From Abiotrophia defectiva ATCC 49176 (GTDB taxonomy: Bacteria; Bacillota; Bacilli; Lactobacillales; Aerococcaceae), in the NCBI RefSeq assembly GCF_037041345.1, contig NZ_CP146287.1:499501-563500 (forward strand): DNA of 64,000 nucleotides. The letters run 5' to 3'. Position numbers and translations under genes: made by a program. Positions 23,602 through 32,171 of the stretch are shown in pieces. Each line of letters starts with the position of its first letter. Positions within the stretch are counted from its first letter, which is position 1. The notes below the pieces were generated by a model. The model saw only the letters and a program-made list of their open reading frames with translations. It was not told where the DNA came from and did not search any database.

Positions 23602-26550
23602 ATGAATCGCTTAAGAAAAATTGGCGCTGCCCTTGCAGTTGCCGGAATGTTAGCGACCTATGTACCTTCTGGACTGGTCCTAGCGCAAGTGAATCCTAAC
23701 TCACCGATTGAAGTATCGGTGGATATTCTGTTGCAAGTTGATGCCAATCCGCCAAAACGTCAGGAAAATGCAACCTACGAAATCCTGGACGAGGCAGGCA
23801 ATGTCGTTTATCGTCATGAATCTGACGCCCAAGCTAGCGAAGCACCTAAGTTAACCGCTGGTAAGTATCGTTTACGCTTGTATGATGGTCAAGGTTTCAA
23901 ACGTGCGGACAAGGTCCTTAAGGCACAAAAAGTTGAAACCTCTATTCCTAAGCGGTCAGAACAAGATATCGCCGCCAACAAGCAATTACAGGAACAGTCT
24001 GACAAGGGCAGTCTCAAGACAGACGACCAAGGTCAGGCCTACTATGAAGTGGCCTTCGAAGTCAAGGCAGGCCCTGACTTAGAAAGTGCTGACCATCAGA
24101 AAATGGTCTCTAAGTTAGCCGTTACCTTGTCTGACCAAGAAGGGGCAGGCAGTGCGCCACAAGCACCAGCCCAAACCTCTAGCCAGGCGCCAGAAGTGAA
24201 GCGCAACTTGACGGTCAAGGTCTTAGACCAAGCGCAAGAAATTGTGCCAGGTGCCACGGTCACCGTGGAAGGCCAAACAGCCGTAACGGATGAAAATGGG
24301 GATGCCCACTTCAAGAATCTCACGCCTGGAACAGTTCACTATGCGGTGACCCAATTGCCAGCAGGTTATGAAGGCAACCCAAGCGGTGAAGCTGAACTAC
24401 CAAGTGACACTGACCATTCTATTACCTTACAAGTAGCTAAGAAGGCTGAGCCTCAAGTGACTAAGCGCGATTTAACCCTGAAGGTTTTAGATCAAGAGCA
24501 GAAGCCTGTGGCCGGCGTAACGTTAACAGTAGAAGACCAAACAGCTGTCACTGATGAAAATGGGGATGCCCACTTCAAGGGCTTGACGCCAGGAACGGTT
24601 CACTATGCCGTGACTAACTTGCCAGAAGGCTATGAGGGGACACCAAGTGGTGAAGCCCAACTGCCAAGCGACACCGACCATTCCATTACTTTACAAGTAG
24701 CTAAGAAGGCAGCAGCTTCTAGTGAGGCACCAGCTGCTAAGCGCGACTTGACCGTTAAGGTCTTAGACCAAGAACAAAAACTTGTGCCAGGTGTGACGGT
24801 AACCGTTGAAGGTCAAACAGCCGTGACGGATGAAAACGGGGATGCCCACTTCAAAGGCCTAACGCCTGGTAAGGTTCACTATGCAGTCACCCAATTACCA
24901 GACGGTTACGAAGGGACCCCAAGTGGTGAAGCTGAATTACCAAGCGACACCGACCACTCCATCACTTTACAAGTAACTAAGAAGGCTGAATCCCAAGCTG
25001 CTAAGCGTGACTTGACGGTTAAAATCTTAGACCAAGAACAAAAACTTGTGCCAGGTGTAACTGTTAAGGTGGAAGAGCAAACGGCGGTCACCGACGAGAA
25101 TGGGGATGCCCACTTCAAAGGCTTGACGCCAGGGACGGTTCACTATGCCGTGACTGATTTGCCAGACGGTTATGAAGGCACGCCAAGTGGTGATGCAGAA
25201 CTACCAAGCGACACTGACCATTCCATTACTTTACAAGTGACTAAGAAAGCTGAAAACCCAGCAGTTCCAGCAGCCAAACGTGATTTGACGGTCAAAATTT
25301 TAGACCAAGACCAGAAGATTGTTGCGGGTGTCACTGTAACGGTTGAAGATCAGACAGCTGTAACGGACGAGAATGGGGATGCTCACTTCAAGGGGCTGAC
25401 ACCAGGGATTGTTCGCTACGCAGTGACCAAGTTGCCAGACGGCTATGAAGGCACGCCAAGCGGCGAAGCTGAATTGCCAATGGATACGGATCACTCCATT
25501 ACCTTACAAGTAACCCGTAAGGACCAAGCTTCCTCTTCAAGCTCATCTTCTTCTCAAACTGAGAAGCGCGACTTGACTGTTAAAATTTTGGACAATGCCG
25601 GCAAGGAAGTACCAGGCGTTAGCGTCAAGATTGGCGACCAAGTACAAGTCACCAATGAATACGGCCAAGCTGTCTTCAAAGGCTTGACCCCAGGGACCTT
25701 CCACTATGAGATTGTCAACTTGCCAGAAAATTACACAGGTGCCCAATCAGGCGACGCTGAATTACCTTCTGACACTGACCACTCCGTCACTTTGACCGTT
25801 CAACGTCAACAGGCAGTAGCCAATGTAACAGTTAAAGTCGTAGACGAAAACAACCAGGTTGTCCCAGGTGTCACAGTTTACTTAGGTGAGTTGGAAGGCC
25901 AAACGGATGACCAAGGGAATATTCTCTTCGAAGCCTTAGAAGCAGGCAAGTATACTTATGGCATTAAGGAAGTGCCAGACAGCTATCAAGCTGAAACAGG
26001 TGCTCAAACCTTAGATGTAGCGCCAGGGGCGGATTTACATCCAGAACTCAAGGTGCGCCGTAAGTCTCAAGCAGCTAGCTTAGAACTCAATGTAGTCAAT
26101 GTTTCAGGCCAGGCAGTAGCGAATGTGACCTTAGCAGTTGGTAGTCAACAATTGAAGACCGATGCTCAAGGTAAAGTGACCTTTACTGATCTCAAGGCAG
26201 GGGACTACGACTACTATGTGGTAGCAGTACCTGAGCCTTACCAACTGGATCAAACTAAGATTAAATTAACGCTAGCCAACGGCCAGACAGCTAAGCGGAC
26301 CATTCAATTAGCTGAAAAAGTTGCGGCATCATCCAGTTCTAGCTCCTCATCTGACAAGGTGACGGCCACTAAGACTTCTAATGTGGAACGTAAGGACGGG
26401 AAGTTGCCATCAACGGGTGAACAAGTTATGGCTTGGTTAACGCCACTGGCTTTAGCTCTAATAGCCTTAGCCGGCGCTATTCTCTTCTTCCGTCGCCGCA
26501 AGACCCAAGCGTCTGCGGATGACAGTCAAAACGAGGATCATGAAGCTTAA
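23602..26550 (+). CDS. LPXTG-anchored surface protein with eight Cna_B/transthyretin-like repeats
   Basis: ATG 23602 follows AAAGGAGGCGAGAGT and is preferred over ATG 23581. The 982-residue protein has a signal peptide (about 1-31, ending LVLAQ), a non-repeat N-terminal domain to about 195, then eight repeats of about 85-95 residues with pattern LTVKVLDxxxxxVPGVTV. Each has a DENGDAHFKGLTPG-like turn and a YEGTPSGEAELPSDTDHSI end. A Ser-rich linker leads to the sortase signal LPSTGE (residue 935), a hydrophobic helix and FRRRK, with an unusual acidic tail of about 15 residues after it. Each repeat resembles a SpaA/Cna_B beta-sandwich, forming a long stalk. Probably a fibrillar adhesin; the ligand is unknown. 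Confidence 0.92.
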   Translation: MNRLRKIGAALAVAGMLATYVPSGLVLAQVNPNSPIEVSVDILLQVDANPPKRQENATYEILDEAGNVVYRHESDAQASEAPKLTAGKYRLRLYDGQGFKRADKVLKAQKVETSIPKRSEQDIAANKQLQEQSDKGSLKTDDQGQAYYEVAFEVKAGPDLESADHQKMVSKLAVTLSDQEGAGSAPQAPAQTSSQAPEVKRNLTVKVLDQAQEIVPGATVTVEGQTAVTDENGDAHFKNLTPGTVHYAVTQLPAGYEGNPSGEAELPSDTDHSITLQVAKKAEPQVTKRDLTLKVLDQEQKPVAGVTLTVEDQTAVTDENGDAHFKGLTPGTVHYAVTNLPEGYEGTPSGEAQLPSDTDHSITLQVAKKAAASSEAPAAKRDLTVKVLDQEQKLVPGVTVTVEGQTAVTDENGDAHFKGLTPGKVHYAVTQLPDGYEGTPSGEAELPSDTDHSITLQVTKKAESQAAKRDLTVKILDQEQKLVPGVTVKVEEQTAVTDENGDAHFKGLTPGTVHYAVTDLPDGYEGTPSGDAELPSDTDHSITLQVTKKAENPAVPAAKRDLTVKILDQDQKIVAGVTVTVEDQTAVTDENGDAHFKGLTPGIVRYAVTKLPDGYEGTPSGEAELPMDTDHSITLQVTRKDQASSSSSSSSQTEKRDLTVKILDNAGKEVPGVSVKIGDQVQVTNEYGQAVFKGLTPGTFHYEIVNLPENYTGAQSGDAELPSDTDHSVTLTVQRQQAVANVTVKVVDENNQVVPGVTVYLGELEGQTDDQGNILFEALEAGKYTYGIKEVPDSYQAETGAQTLDVAPGADLHPELKVRRKSQAASLELNVVNVSGQAVANVTLAVGSQQLKTDAQGKVTFTDLKAGDYDYYVVAVPEPYQLDQTKIKLTLANGQTAKRTIQLAEKVAASSSSSSSSDKVTATKTSNVERKDGKLPSTGEQVMAWLTPLALALIALAGAILFFRRRKTQASADDSQNEDHEA
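24199..26330 (+). repeat. Coding tandem repeats of the surface protein
   Basis: Repeat starts lie near 24199, 24463, 24739, 25003, 25276, 25564, 25816 and 26071 (264-288 bp periods). Units 1-5 are almost the same in sequence; units 6, 7 and 8 diverge progressively towards the C-terminus. This suggests recent expansion in the middle by unequal recombination. Small insertions rich in Ala/Ser/Pro/Glu separate some units. Confidence 0.88.
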
Positions 26551-26564
26551 TAAAGAATAGCTAG

Positions 26565-26604
26565 TCACCTCGCTTTAGAAAGTATTCTAGGCGAGGTGAT
26601 TTTT
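26565..26604 (+). terminator. Terminator of the surface protein gene
   Basis: TCACCTCGC (26565-26573) and GCGAGGTGA (26591-26599) with inner pairing, followed by TTTTTG. Confidence 0.85.
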
Positions 26605-26716
26605 GTGTGAAGTAAGAAAATGCTTGGCATAAATCATAAGAAAGTGTCGCATTTTCTGGATGAGTGGAGTATAATAGGATTGTAGTCAAGGATATAAATA
26701 TAGCGAGGGCGATAGC

Positions 26717-27661
26717 ATGCGGTCAAAGGACAAGAAGAATCTACTTTATAATAGCTTATTGGCACTTATTTTGTGCCTGGTCTGTATAGTCTGCATCTTA
26801 TCTGTCATGCTCTTCCTACAGACCCTTGAAGGGCAGGACTCTTCTCAGCAGTCTAGCTCAAGTCAGCTAGCCTTAACAGGGCAGTCTCAATCTTCAGCCA
26901 GTCAAGAGTCCAGTAAGAAGGAAGTAGAAAGCAAGCACCAAGAACTGGTTAAGGGTTCTAACCATAACCAGGCGGCCAGTGCCTATGCCTATAAGGCCCA
27001 GGATGTGCGTAAGCTACTCTACGATTCTAAAGCCTCAGATAAAAAAATAGTATTTTTAACCTTCGATGACGGGGTTAACTTTGAAGTGACACCTAAGATT
27101 TTAGATGTTCTCAAGGCTAAGAAGGTGCCAGCCACCTTCTTCGTGATTGGCAAGACGGTGGGAGACAAGACCCGCCCCTTGTTAGAACGGCAAATTCGCG
27201 AGGGACATGCTATCGGGATTCATTCCTACAGTCATGATTACAACCGTCTCTTTCCGGGCGGGGTAGTCGATGTCAAACAAGTAGTCAAGGAAGTCAAGGA
27301 AACCCAAGCTTCTATGCAGGAAGTGCTAGGTCGGGATTTCCACACGGCTGTCTGGCGTTACCCAGGTGGCCATATGTCCTGGAAGGGGACCGAAGAACTG
27401 GATGCCTCCCTTAAGAAACTAGATGTTGACTGGATGGACTGGAATGGCATGTCTGGCGACGCGGAAACACCGTCTGCCCGACCAACCACGCCGAGTGACA
27501 TGTTAGCCTATATGGAAAAATCCTTCTATGTAGCACCTGATGCCAAGGTCCGGGTCATCCTCATGCACGATGCTTCGGATAAGCAATTGACCATTGAGGC
27601 CCTGCCTCACATTATTGATTACTTCAAGTCTCAAGGTTATGAATTTGGGGTGTTAACATGA
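26717..27661 (+). CDS. Polysaccharide deacetylase (NodB/CE4 family), membrane-anchored
   Basis: The 314-residue protein has one N-terminal membrane helix (about residues 11-35), a Ser/Gln-rich stalk to about 70 and a CE4 domain. The domain motifs are LTFDDGVN (metal Asp), GIHSYSHDY (metal His residues), WRYPGG and ILMHDAS. These are the five CE4 motifs of peptidoglycan GlcNAc deacetylases such as PgdA. It probably deacetylates peptidoglycan or another GlcNAc polymer, giving lysozyme resistance. Ribosome site GAGGGCGATAGC precedes ATG 26717. It overlaps the next gene by 4 nt. Confidence 0.88.
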   Translation: MRSKDKKNLLYNSLLALILCLVCIVCILSVMLFLQTLEGQDSSQQSSSSQLALTGQSQSSASQESSKKEVESKHQELVKGSNHNQAASAYAYKAQDVRKLLYDSKASDKKIVFLTFDDGVNFEVTPKILDVLKAKKVPATFFVIGKTVGDKTRPLLERQIREGHAIGIHSYSHDYNRLFPGGVVDVKQVVKEVKETQASMQEVLGRDFHTAVWRYPGGHMSWKGTEELDASLKKLDVDWMDWNGMSGDAETPSARPTTPSDMLAYMEKSFYVAPDAKVRVILMHDASDKQLTIEALPHIIDYFKSQGYEFGVLT

Positions 27662-28371
27662 GTCCACTTGCTTGGTTAGGCCTAGGCTTGGGCATGGCTG
27701 CCTATGCCTTAGCCACCTTTTGGGGCTGGCACTTAGGCCCTAAGTTACAGCAACGGCCTTGGGTTCGCAGCCAACTACTCTTGTTGACCTGCGGCATCTG
27801 GCTAGAATTAGTCTTCTTCGATTTATTGCCTTCTACCCAGCCCACCCTTATGGGGATTTTGGGTTTCCGCATGGCCACTTTGTTTAGCCTTATTCTTTTC
27901 TTTACCCCAGTTATCCTCATGTCAGGTCTTCATTCCTTTGTTGGATGGGCACCGAGCGGGCGCCTGCGCCTAGGGGCCTTCACCCTCCAAAATATGCTGG
28001 AAGGGGTCCTGATTTATAGTCTCTGCCGGGTTAATCCTTGGTTGGGAACCGCCTATCTCTTCCTAACGGCGCCGCACGCCTTAGTGGAAGCTATGACCAT
28101 TCGGGAATTAAGCCGTCCAGCTAAGGCTGGCACCTGGCTCTGGTTGGTACTTGGTAATTTAGCCGGGATAGGCCTTGGCTTTGTTCTAATCGAGGGCATG
28201 GGCTCCTTAATCAGCCTAGCCGTCCTCAATCAACTCATGGCTGGCTATCTCTTCTATGTGGCCTTTGTGGACCTCTATCAGGAGGTGGTCCGCCAGGCTA
28301 AGCGCCCGATTATTCCCTATGCCGTCTTCCTAGGCATGGGACTTATGGGTCTCTTGAATGTGCTAGTTTAA
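27658..28371 (+). CDS. Polytopic membrane protein, distant ZIP-family-like
   Basis: This 237-residue, eight-helix protein overlaps the deacetylase by 4 nt (ATGA). Two segments recall ZIP metal-transporter helices 4 and 5: LQNMLEGVLI (where ZIPs have HNxPEG) and TAPHALVEAMTI (where ZIPs have HNIPEG). The first His of each signature is partly lost (Q for H in the first, PHA for LHN in the second), so metal transport is uncertain. Alternatives are a degenerate ZIP homologue or an unrelated membrane protein. The coupling to a cell-wall deacetylase is notable. Confidence 0.5.
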   Translation: MSPLAWLGLGLGMAAYALATFWGWHLGPKLQQRPWVRSQLLLLTCGIWLELVFFDLLPSTQPTLMGILGFRMATLFSLILFFTPVILMSGLHSFVGWAPSGRLRLGAFTLQNMLEGVLIYSLCRVNPWLGTAYLFLTAPHALVEAMTIRELSRPAKAGTWLWLVLGNLAGIGLGFVLIEGMGSLISLAVLNQLMAGYLFYVAFVDLYQEVVRQAKRPIIPYAVFLGMGLMGLLNVLV

Positions 28372-28385
28372 TTGAATATAAAAAT

Positions 28386-28416
28386 AACGAGCTAGGATGC
28401 CTCCTAGCTCGTTTTT
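28386..28416. terminator. Bidirectional terminator
   Basis: AACGAGCTAGGA and TCCTAGCTCGTT form a perfect 12-bp stem with TTTT on the plus side; it also ends the azlCD transcript. Confidence 0.85.
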
Positions 28417-28417
28417 C

Positions 28418-28744
28418 TTATCCTAATAAATGTAAGCCCAGCATATAGACGGCAGTGCCCAGCGCGATGCTAAGGAGGAAGTTGCGCTTCCAGAGGTGGC
28501 AGACAGCTGTGATAAGGGCTGCGCCAATCAAAAGCAGACTGTCTTGGGGCAGACTAGGGCTGAGATGGCGGAAGGCATAGACGACTAGGAGTCCCATGAC
28601 GGCAGTGGGTAGCATTTGGCCTAAGTAGTTGACGAAGGCGGGAGGCCGCTTGTGAGCTGGGAAGATCCAGAAGGCTAGAAAACGTGTCAGCACCGTTCCT
28701 AGAACGACTAGGGCAATGGTAATCGCTTGCTGCCAAGGTGTCAT
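28418..28744 (-). CDS. azlD: Branched-chain amino acid exporter small subunit AzlD
   Basis: A 108-residue protein with four hydrophobic helices and [17 protein letters not shown] near residue 20, typical of AzlD. The start is the ATG overlapping the azlC stop (ATGA, complement of 28741-28744), not the longer frame that runs back into azlC. AzlC and AzlD form a two-component exporter for branched-chain amino acids and some analogues. Confidence 0.88.
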   Translation of the reverse strand: MTPWQQAITIALVVLGTVLTRFLAFWIFPAHKRPPAFVNYLGQMLPTAVMGLLVVYAFRHLSPSLPQDSLLLIGAALITAVCHLWKRNFLLSIALGTAVYMLGLHLLG

Positions 28745-29442
28745 GCGCTCACCCCCTGGTCTTGCTGCTGTTTCTGCTGCCAGTAGCGGTAGCCAAAGAG
28801 GACTAACATGAGAATCATGGCCGGAATCATAAAGTTTTCCGGTCCAAAGAGAACCAAACAGAGAACCGATGCGCCTAAGCCAATAAAGGCAGCGGAGTGT
28901 TGACGGTGGGAACGCCATTGTTCAATCAGCAAGACAATGAAGAGGGCATTGAGGACGAAGTCCATGCCCTTGACATTAATGGGCAGGTAGGGACCAATAA
29001 AAGCCCCCATGGCCGTCGCACAGACCCAGTAGAATTGGTTGAGCCAGGTCACATGGAAGTAGGCCCAGCCTCGGTCAAGGTCTTGCGGTAAGTCTAGCGT
29101 CACATTAATGGAGAAGGACTCATCACACATGCCGAAGATCAGATAGGGCTGCTGCCAGCCCAGATGGTGGTATTTGTCCAGCATGGCCAGGCCATAGAAG
29201 AGATGGCGGGCATTGACCATGAGGGTCAAGAGCAAGGCCTGGAGTGGGTTGAAGGCAGCAAGCAAGAGCTGCAAGGTCACAAACTCCATGGAACCAGCGA
29301 AAATAAAGAGGGACATTAAGACCGGCAAGTAGGGTGGGAATCCCTTGCTGACGGCTAACATGCCCAGGGAGAATCCTAGGAAGAGAAATCCCGTCATAAT
29401 AGGGATAGTCTTAGGGAAGACAGGGGAGAGAGCACGTTTCAT
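28741..29442 (-). CDS. azlC: Branched-chain amino acid exporter large subunit AzlC
   Basis: A 233-residue membrane protein with the AzlC motifs [20 protein letters not shown] (about residues 20-39), [28 protein letters not shown] and GMCDESFSI. It partners AzlD, encoded 4 nt overlapping. It is divergently transcribed from thrC, an interesting pairing because both concern aspartate/branched-chain amino acid flux. TCGAGGTGAATCA precedes its ATG. Confidence 0.92.
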   Translation of the reverse strand: MKRALSPVFPKTIPIMTGFLFLGFSLGMLAVSKGFPPYLPVLMSLFIFAGSMEFVTLQLLLAAFNPLQALLLTLMVNARHLFYGLAMLDKYHHLGWQQPYLIFGMCDESFSINVTLDLPQDLDRGWAYFHVTWLNQFYWVCATAMGAFIGPYLPINVKGMDFVLNALFIVLLIEQWRSHRQHSAAFIGLGASVLCLVLFGPENFMIPAMILMLVLFGYRYWQQKQQQDQGVSA

Positions 29443-29562
29443 TGATTCACCTCGACATCGTTAATATTCCCATTCTAATTGCCTTCCTTGGCCCTGTCAA
29501 GTCCACCTGACTTATGGTATAATGACCAAGTGAAGATTTAACGTGAAAAGAGGGAAGTCACC

Positions 29563-31053
29563 ATGACCTTATATTACCAAAGTACTCGTAACCCAGAAAA
29601 CCGTGTCACCGCTTCTCAAGCCATCCTCAAGGGGATTGCGGAAGACGGGGGCCTCTACGTGCCGGTGGAGCATCCCAAACTGCCAGTCCCTCTGGCTGAC
29701 CTAGTGGGCAAGTCCTATCAGGAGGTTGCCTTTACCGTCATGAAGGCTTATTTTGATGACTTCAGCCAGGAAGAATTACAGGCCTGCATCGATGGGGCCT
29801 ATAACAGCGACAAGTTCGACACGCCAGAATTGACCCCAGTTAAGAAGGTAGGGGATGCCTACTATCTGGAGCTCTTCCATGGCCAGACCATCGCCTTCAA
29901 GGATATGGCCCTGTCCATCCTGCCTTATCTCATGACCACTTCGGCTAAAAAACAAGGCTCTGACAAGGAAATCGTCATCCTGACTGCCACATCCGGCGAT
30001 ACCGGTAAGGCGGCCATGGCCGGCTTTGCGGATGTGCCCGGCACTAAGATTGTGGTCTTCTATCCTAAGGGCGGCGTCAGCCATATCCAAGAACTGCAAA
30101 TGCTGACTCAGAAGGGTGACAACACCTATGTAGTAGGGATTACCAGCAACTTCGATGATGCCCAAAGCCAAGTCAAGGCCCTCTTCGGGGACCAAGCGCT
30201 CAATCAACAAATTGCGGCGGCTGGCTACCAATTCTCAAGTGCCAACTCCATCAACATTGGCCGGCTCATTCCCCAAGTGGCTTACTATGTCTTTGCCTAC
30301 TTGCAACTGGTGAGCCAAGGTGTCATTGCTTTAGGCGACGCCATCAATGTGGATGTGCCAACCGGTAACTTCGGTAACATTTTGGCGGCCTACTATGCTC
30401 GTCAAATGGGCTTGCCAATCAAGACCTTCATCTGTGCCTCTAACAAGAACAATGTCTTAACTGACTTCTTCAAGACCGGCGTCTACGACCGCCAACGTCC
30501 TTTCTATGTGACCAACTCACCATCCATGGATATCCTCATCTCTAGCAACCTAGAGCGTTTGATTTACCATGCGACCGGTAATGATGCGGCCCAAACGGCT
30601 GCTTATATGAAGCAATTAGTGGACCAAGGTCACTACCAAGTGACGCCTCAAATGCAGGCAACCTATGCTGATTTCTACGGCGGTTACGCCGATGAGGCCC
30701 AAATCGAAGCTAGCATTAAGGCCGTCTATGAAGCGACCGGCTATGTTTTAGACCCACATACGGCAGTAGCCACTTCGGTTTACAGCGACTACCGTCAGGA
30801 GACAGGCGACACCACGCCAACCTTAATCGCTTCGACCGCCAGCCCTTACAAGTTCCCACGCTCTGTCATGCAGTCCTTCCAGGACTTAGACCCTGAGGTG
30901 GATGACCTGACCCTGGTGGACCAATTGGAAGCTATCTCTGGCGTGCCACAGCCTGCGGCCGTTCTCGAAGTCAAAGAAGCCCAAATCCGTCATAATGAAG
31001 TGGTAGATGTGGCCGGTATGAAGGCCAGCATCTTGGCTAAGTTGGGGCTCTAA
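29563..31053 (+). CDS. thrC: Threonine synthase
   Basis: ThrC converts O-phosphohomoserine to threonine using PLP. The 496-residue length and motifs match the long (fungal/Firmicutes type 2) form: YQSTRNPENRVTASQAILKG at the N-terminus, the PLP lysine in TIAFKDMALS (about residue 112) and the phosphate loop TSGDTGKAA (about residue 145). GAGGGAAGTCACC precedes ATG 29563. No hom or thrB is nearby. A GNAT gene follows after 32 nt. Confidence 0.95.
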   Translation: MTLYYQSTRNPENRVTASQAILKGIAEDGGLYVPVEHPKLPVPLADLVGKSYQEVAFTVMKAYFDDFSQEELQACIDGAYNSDKFDTPELTPVKKVGDAYYLELFHGQTIAFKDMALSILPYLMTTSAKKQGSDKEIVILTATSGDTGKAAMAGFADVPGTKIVVFYPKGGVSHIQELQMLTQKGDNTYVVGITSNFDDAQSQVKALFGDQALNQQIAAAGYQFSSANSINIGRLIPQVAYYVFAYLQLVSQGVIALGDAINVDVPTGNFGNILAAYYARQMGLPIKTFICASNKNNVLTDFFKTGVYDRQRPFYVTNSPSMDILISSNLERLIYHATGNDAAQTAAYMKQLVDQGHYQVTPQMQATYADFYGGYADEAQIEASIKAVYEATGYVLDPHTAVATSVYSDYRQETGDTTPTLIASTASPYKFPRSVMQSFQDLDPEVDDLTLVDQLEAISGVPQPAAVLEVKEAQIRHNEVVDVAGMKASILAKLGL

Positions 31054-31085
31054 TCGTCAAATTCCTAAGAAAGAGGGTGCTCAAG

Positions 31086-31508
31086 ATGATCAATTATCGT
31101 CATGATAAGGAGATTTCTGATGTCCAGTTGCGACCGCTCTATCAGGCAGTCGGTTGGACTGCCTACCTAGACCAGGTATCTGACCTGGGTCAGATGCTGG
31201 CGGCTTCCCAAGATGTCATCAGCGCCTGGGACCAAGACCAGCTAGTGGGGCTGGTGCGAACAGTGGGAGATGGCCACTATGTGGCCTTGATTCAAGACAT
31301 CTTAGTTCTGCCAGCCTATCAGAAGCAGGGCATAGGCCGACAATTGCTGAATCGAATTCAGGAAGCCAGCCGGGCCTATCGTCAGGTCTTTCTGGTGACT
31401 GACACCACGCCTTGGAACCAGTCTGTCCGGGAATGGTATGACCGCCGTGGCTTAGTGGGCTTTGCCCAGGCGGAGCTAACTGGATTTTTAGCCAATCAAG
31501 GAGATTAG
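31086..31508 (+). CDS. GNAT-family N-acetyltransferase
   Basis: The start is ATG 31086 (10 nt after GAGGG); a GTG at 31077 touches the ribosome site. The 140-residue protein has IQDILVLPAYQKQGIGRQLLN (acetyl-CoA loop QKQGIG, about residue 78-83) and the C-terminal WYDRRGLVGF motif. It resembles the small YjdJ/PA4866-like GNATs of unknown substrate. Probably cotranscribed with thrC. Its stop codon lies inside the terminator stem. Confidence 0.8.
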   Translation: MINYRHDKEISDVQLRPLYQAVGWTAYLDQVSDLGQMLAASQDVISAWDQDQLVGLVRTVGDGHYVALIQDILVLPAYQKQGIGRQLLNRIQEASRAYRQVFLVTDTTPWNQSVREWYDRRGLVGFAQAELTGFLANQGD

Positions 31509-31530
31509 GACGCTGTCCTAGTCTCTTTTT
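31501..31530 (+). terminator. Terminator overlapping the GNAT stop codon
   Basis: GAGATTAGGAC (31501-31511) and GTCCTAGTCTC (31515-31525) pair with one mismatch and are followed by TTTTT. Confidence 0.8.
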
Positions 31531-31615
31531 ATTTGCTATGGCTAGGCAAATAATTCGTACTGGGGACCTTAACGTGGTAGACTAAAGTCATCATAGTAGA
31601 AAGGAGGGGACTGAG

Positions 31616-31807
31616 ATGTTGGAAGATAAACTCGACCAAGCTGCTGGCAAAGTCAAGGAAGTGGCAGGTAAAGCAACTGGCGACAAAGGCCTTGAAACTG
31701 AAGGCGTCGTAGAAGGCGTAGTTAGTAAAGCCAAAGAAGTGGCTCATGACGTGGCTGAAGCTGCCAAAGGTGCAGTGGAAGGCATCAAAAATTCCTTGGG
31801 CAAATAA
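31616..31807 (+). CDS. CsbD-family stress protein
   Basis: A 63-residue hydrophilic, Lys/Glu/Ala-rich protein with the CsbD pattern LDQAAGKVKEVAGKATGD at residues 5-22 and a second amphipathic half (AKEVAHDVAEAAKGAVEG). CsbD-like proteins are general-stress proteins of unknown mechanism. AAGGAGGGGACTGAG precedes ATG 31616. A terminator follows. Confidence 0.85.
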   Translation: MLEDKLDQAAGKVKEVAGKATGDKGLETEGVVEGVVSKAKEVAHDVAEAAKGAVEGIKNSLGK

Positions 31808-31834
31808 TCCAAGTAAAACAAGCTTAGCATCACC

Positions 31835-31866
31835 AGTACCCCTCAAGTCTAGGGGTGCTTTTTTTG
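31835..31866 (+). terminator. Terminator after the csbD-like gene
   Basis: GTACCCCT and AGGGGTGC pair around CAAGTCT and are followed by TTTTTTT. Confidence 0.85.
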
Positions 31867-31901
31867 TGCTTGGAGGAAGAGAGGCCAGCTTAATAAATCT
31901 C

Positions 31902-31930
31902 TTGCATTCCCCGACAAGTAAGCGTATACT
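31902..31930 (+). promoter_or_regulatory. Promoter of the ABC-F leader
   Basis: TTGCAT (31902-31907) and TATACT (31925-31930) are exactly 17 nt apart. Transcription would start near 31937, giving a leader of about 235 nt. Confidence 0.75.
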
Positions 31931-31956
31931 AAAGGTAATTCACCAAGGAGGTACTT

Positions 31957-31977
31957 GTGCCGATGAAAGTTAACTAA
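31957..31977 (+). CDS. Six-codon leader peptide upstream of the ABC-F gene
   Basis: GTG 31957 lies 5 nt after a perfect AAGGAGG (31945-31951) and encodes MPMKVN followed by TAA. An internal ATG (31963) would give MKVN. The stop codon sits within the first arm of the nested hairpin that follows. Leaders of erm, msr, vga and vmlR genes have this layout, with drug-stalled ribosomes on a short ORF changing downstream folding. Translation here is inferred from the ribosome site. Confidence 0.55.
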   Translation: MPMKVN

Positions 31978-32036
31978 AATTGTCAATTACTAAATAAAGG
32001 ATCAAGATGGCTTTATTTAGTGCGGTCAATTTTAGT
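31973..32036 (+). promoter_or_regulatory. Nested hairpin of the ABC-F attenuator leader
   Basis: The outer stem ACTAAAATTG (31973-31982) pairs perfectly with CAATTTTAGT (32027-32036). The inner stem ACTAAATAAAG (31989-31999) pairs perfectly with CTTTATTTAGT (32011-32021). The 5' arm overlaps the end of the 6-codon ORF, so a ribosome paused there would prevent the outer stem from forming. Confidence 0.75.
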
Positions 32037-32120
32037 GAAGAGGTACAAGCAGCTAGGGCAGGCGCACCTTATATTAGGGCGCAGACTCTTTCTTTGGCTT
32101 CATCCATTTGCTTCCAAACT

Positions 32121-32156
32121 GGGACCGACGCTAGATAGGGCATCGGTCCCTCTTTA
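32121..32156 (+). terminator. Terminator-like hairpin in the ABC-F leader
   Basis: GGGACCGA (32121-32128) and TCGGTCCC (32143-32150) pair perfectly and are followed by TCTTTATATA. It ends only 10 nt before the ribosome site GGAGG of the ABC-F gene, so it would stop transcription or hide the start unless an alternative fold forms. Confidence 0.65.
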
Positions 32157-32171
32157 TATAGGAGGTAGCAG

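Noticed and set aside
24096-24323. Antisense frames within the LPXTG repeat gene, including 24906-25118
   Set aside because: They recur once per repeat as complements of the coding repeat, with no start signals.
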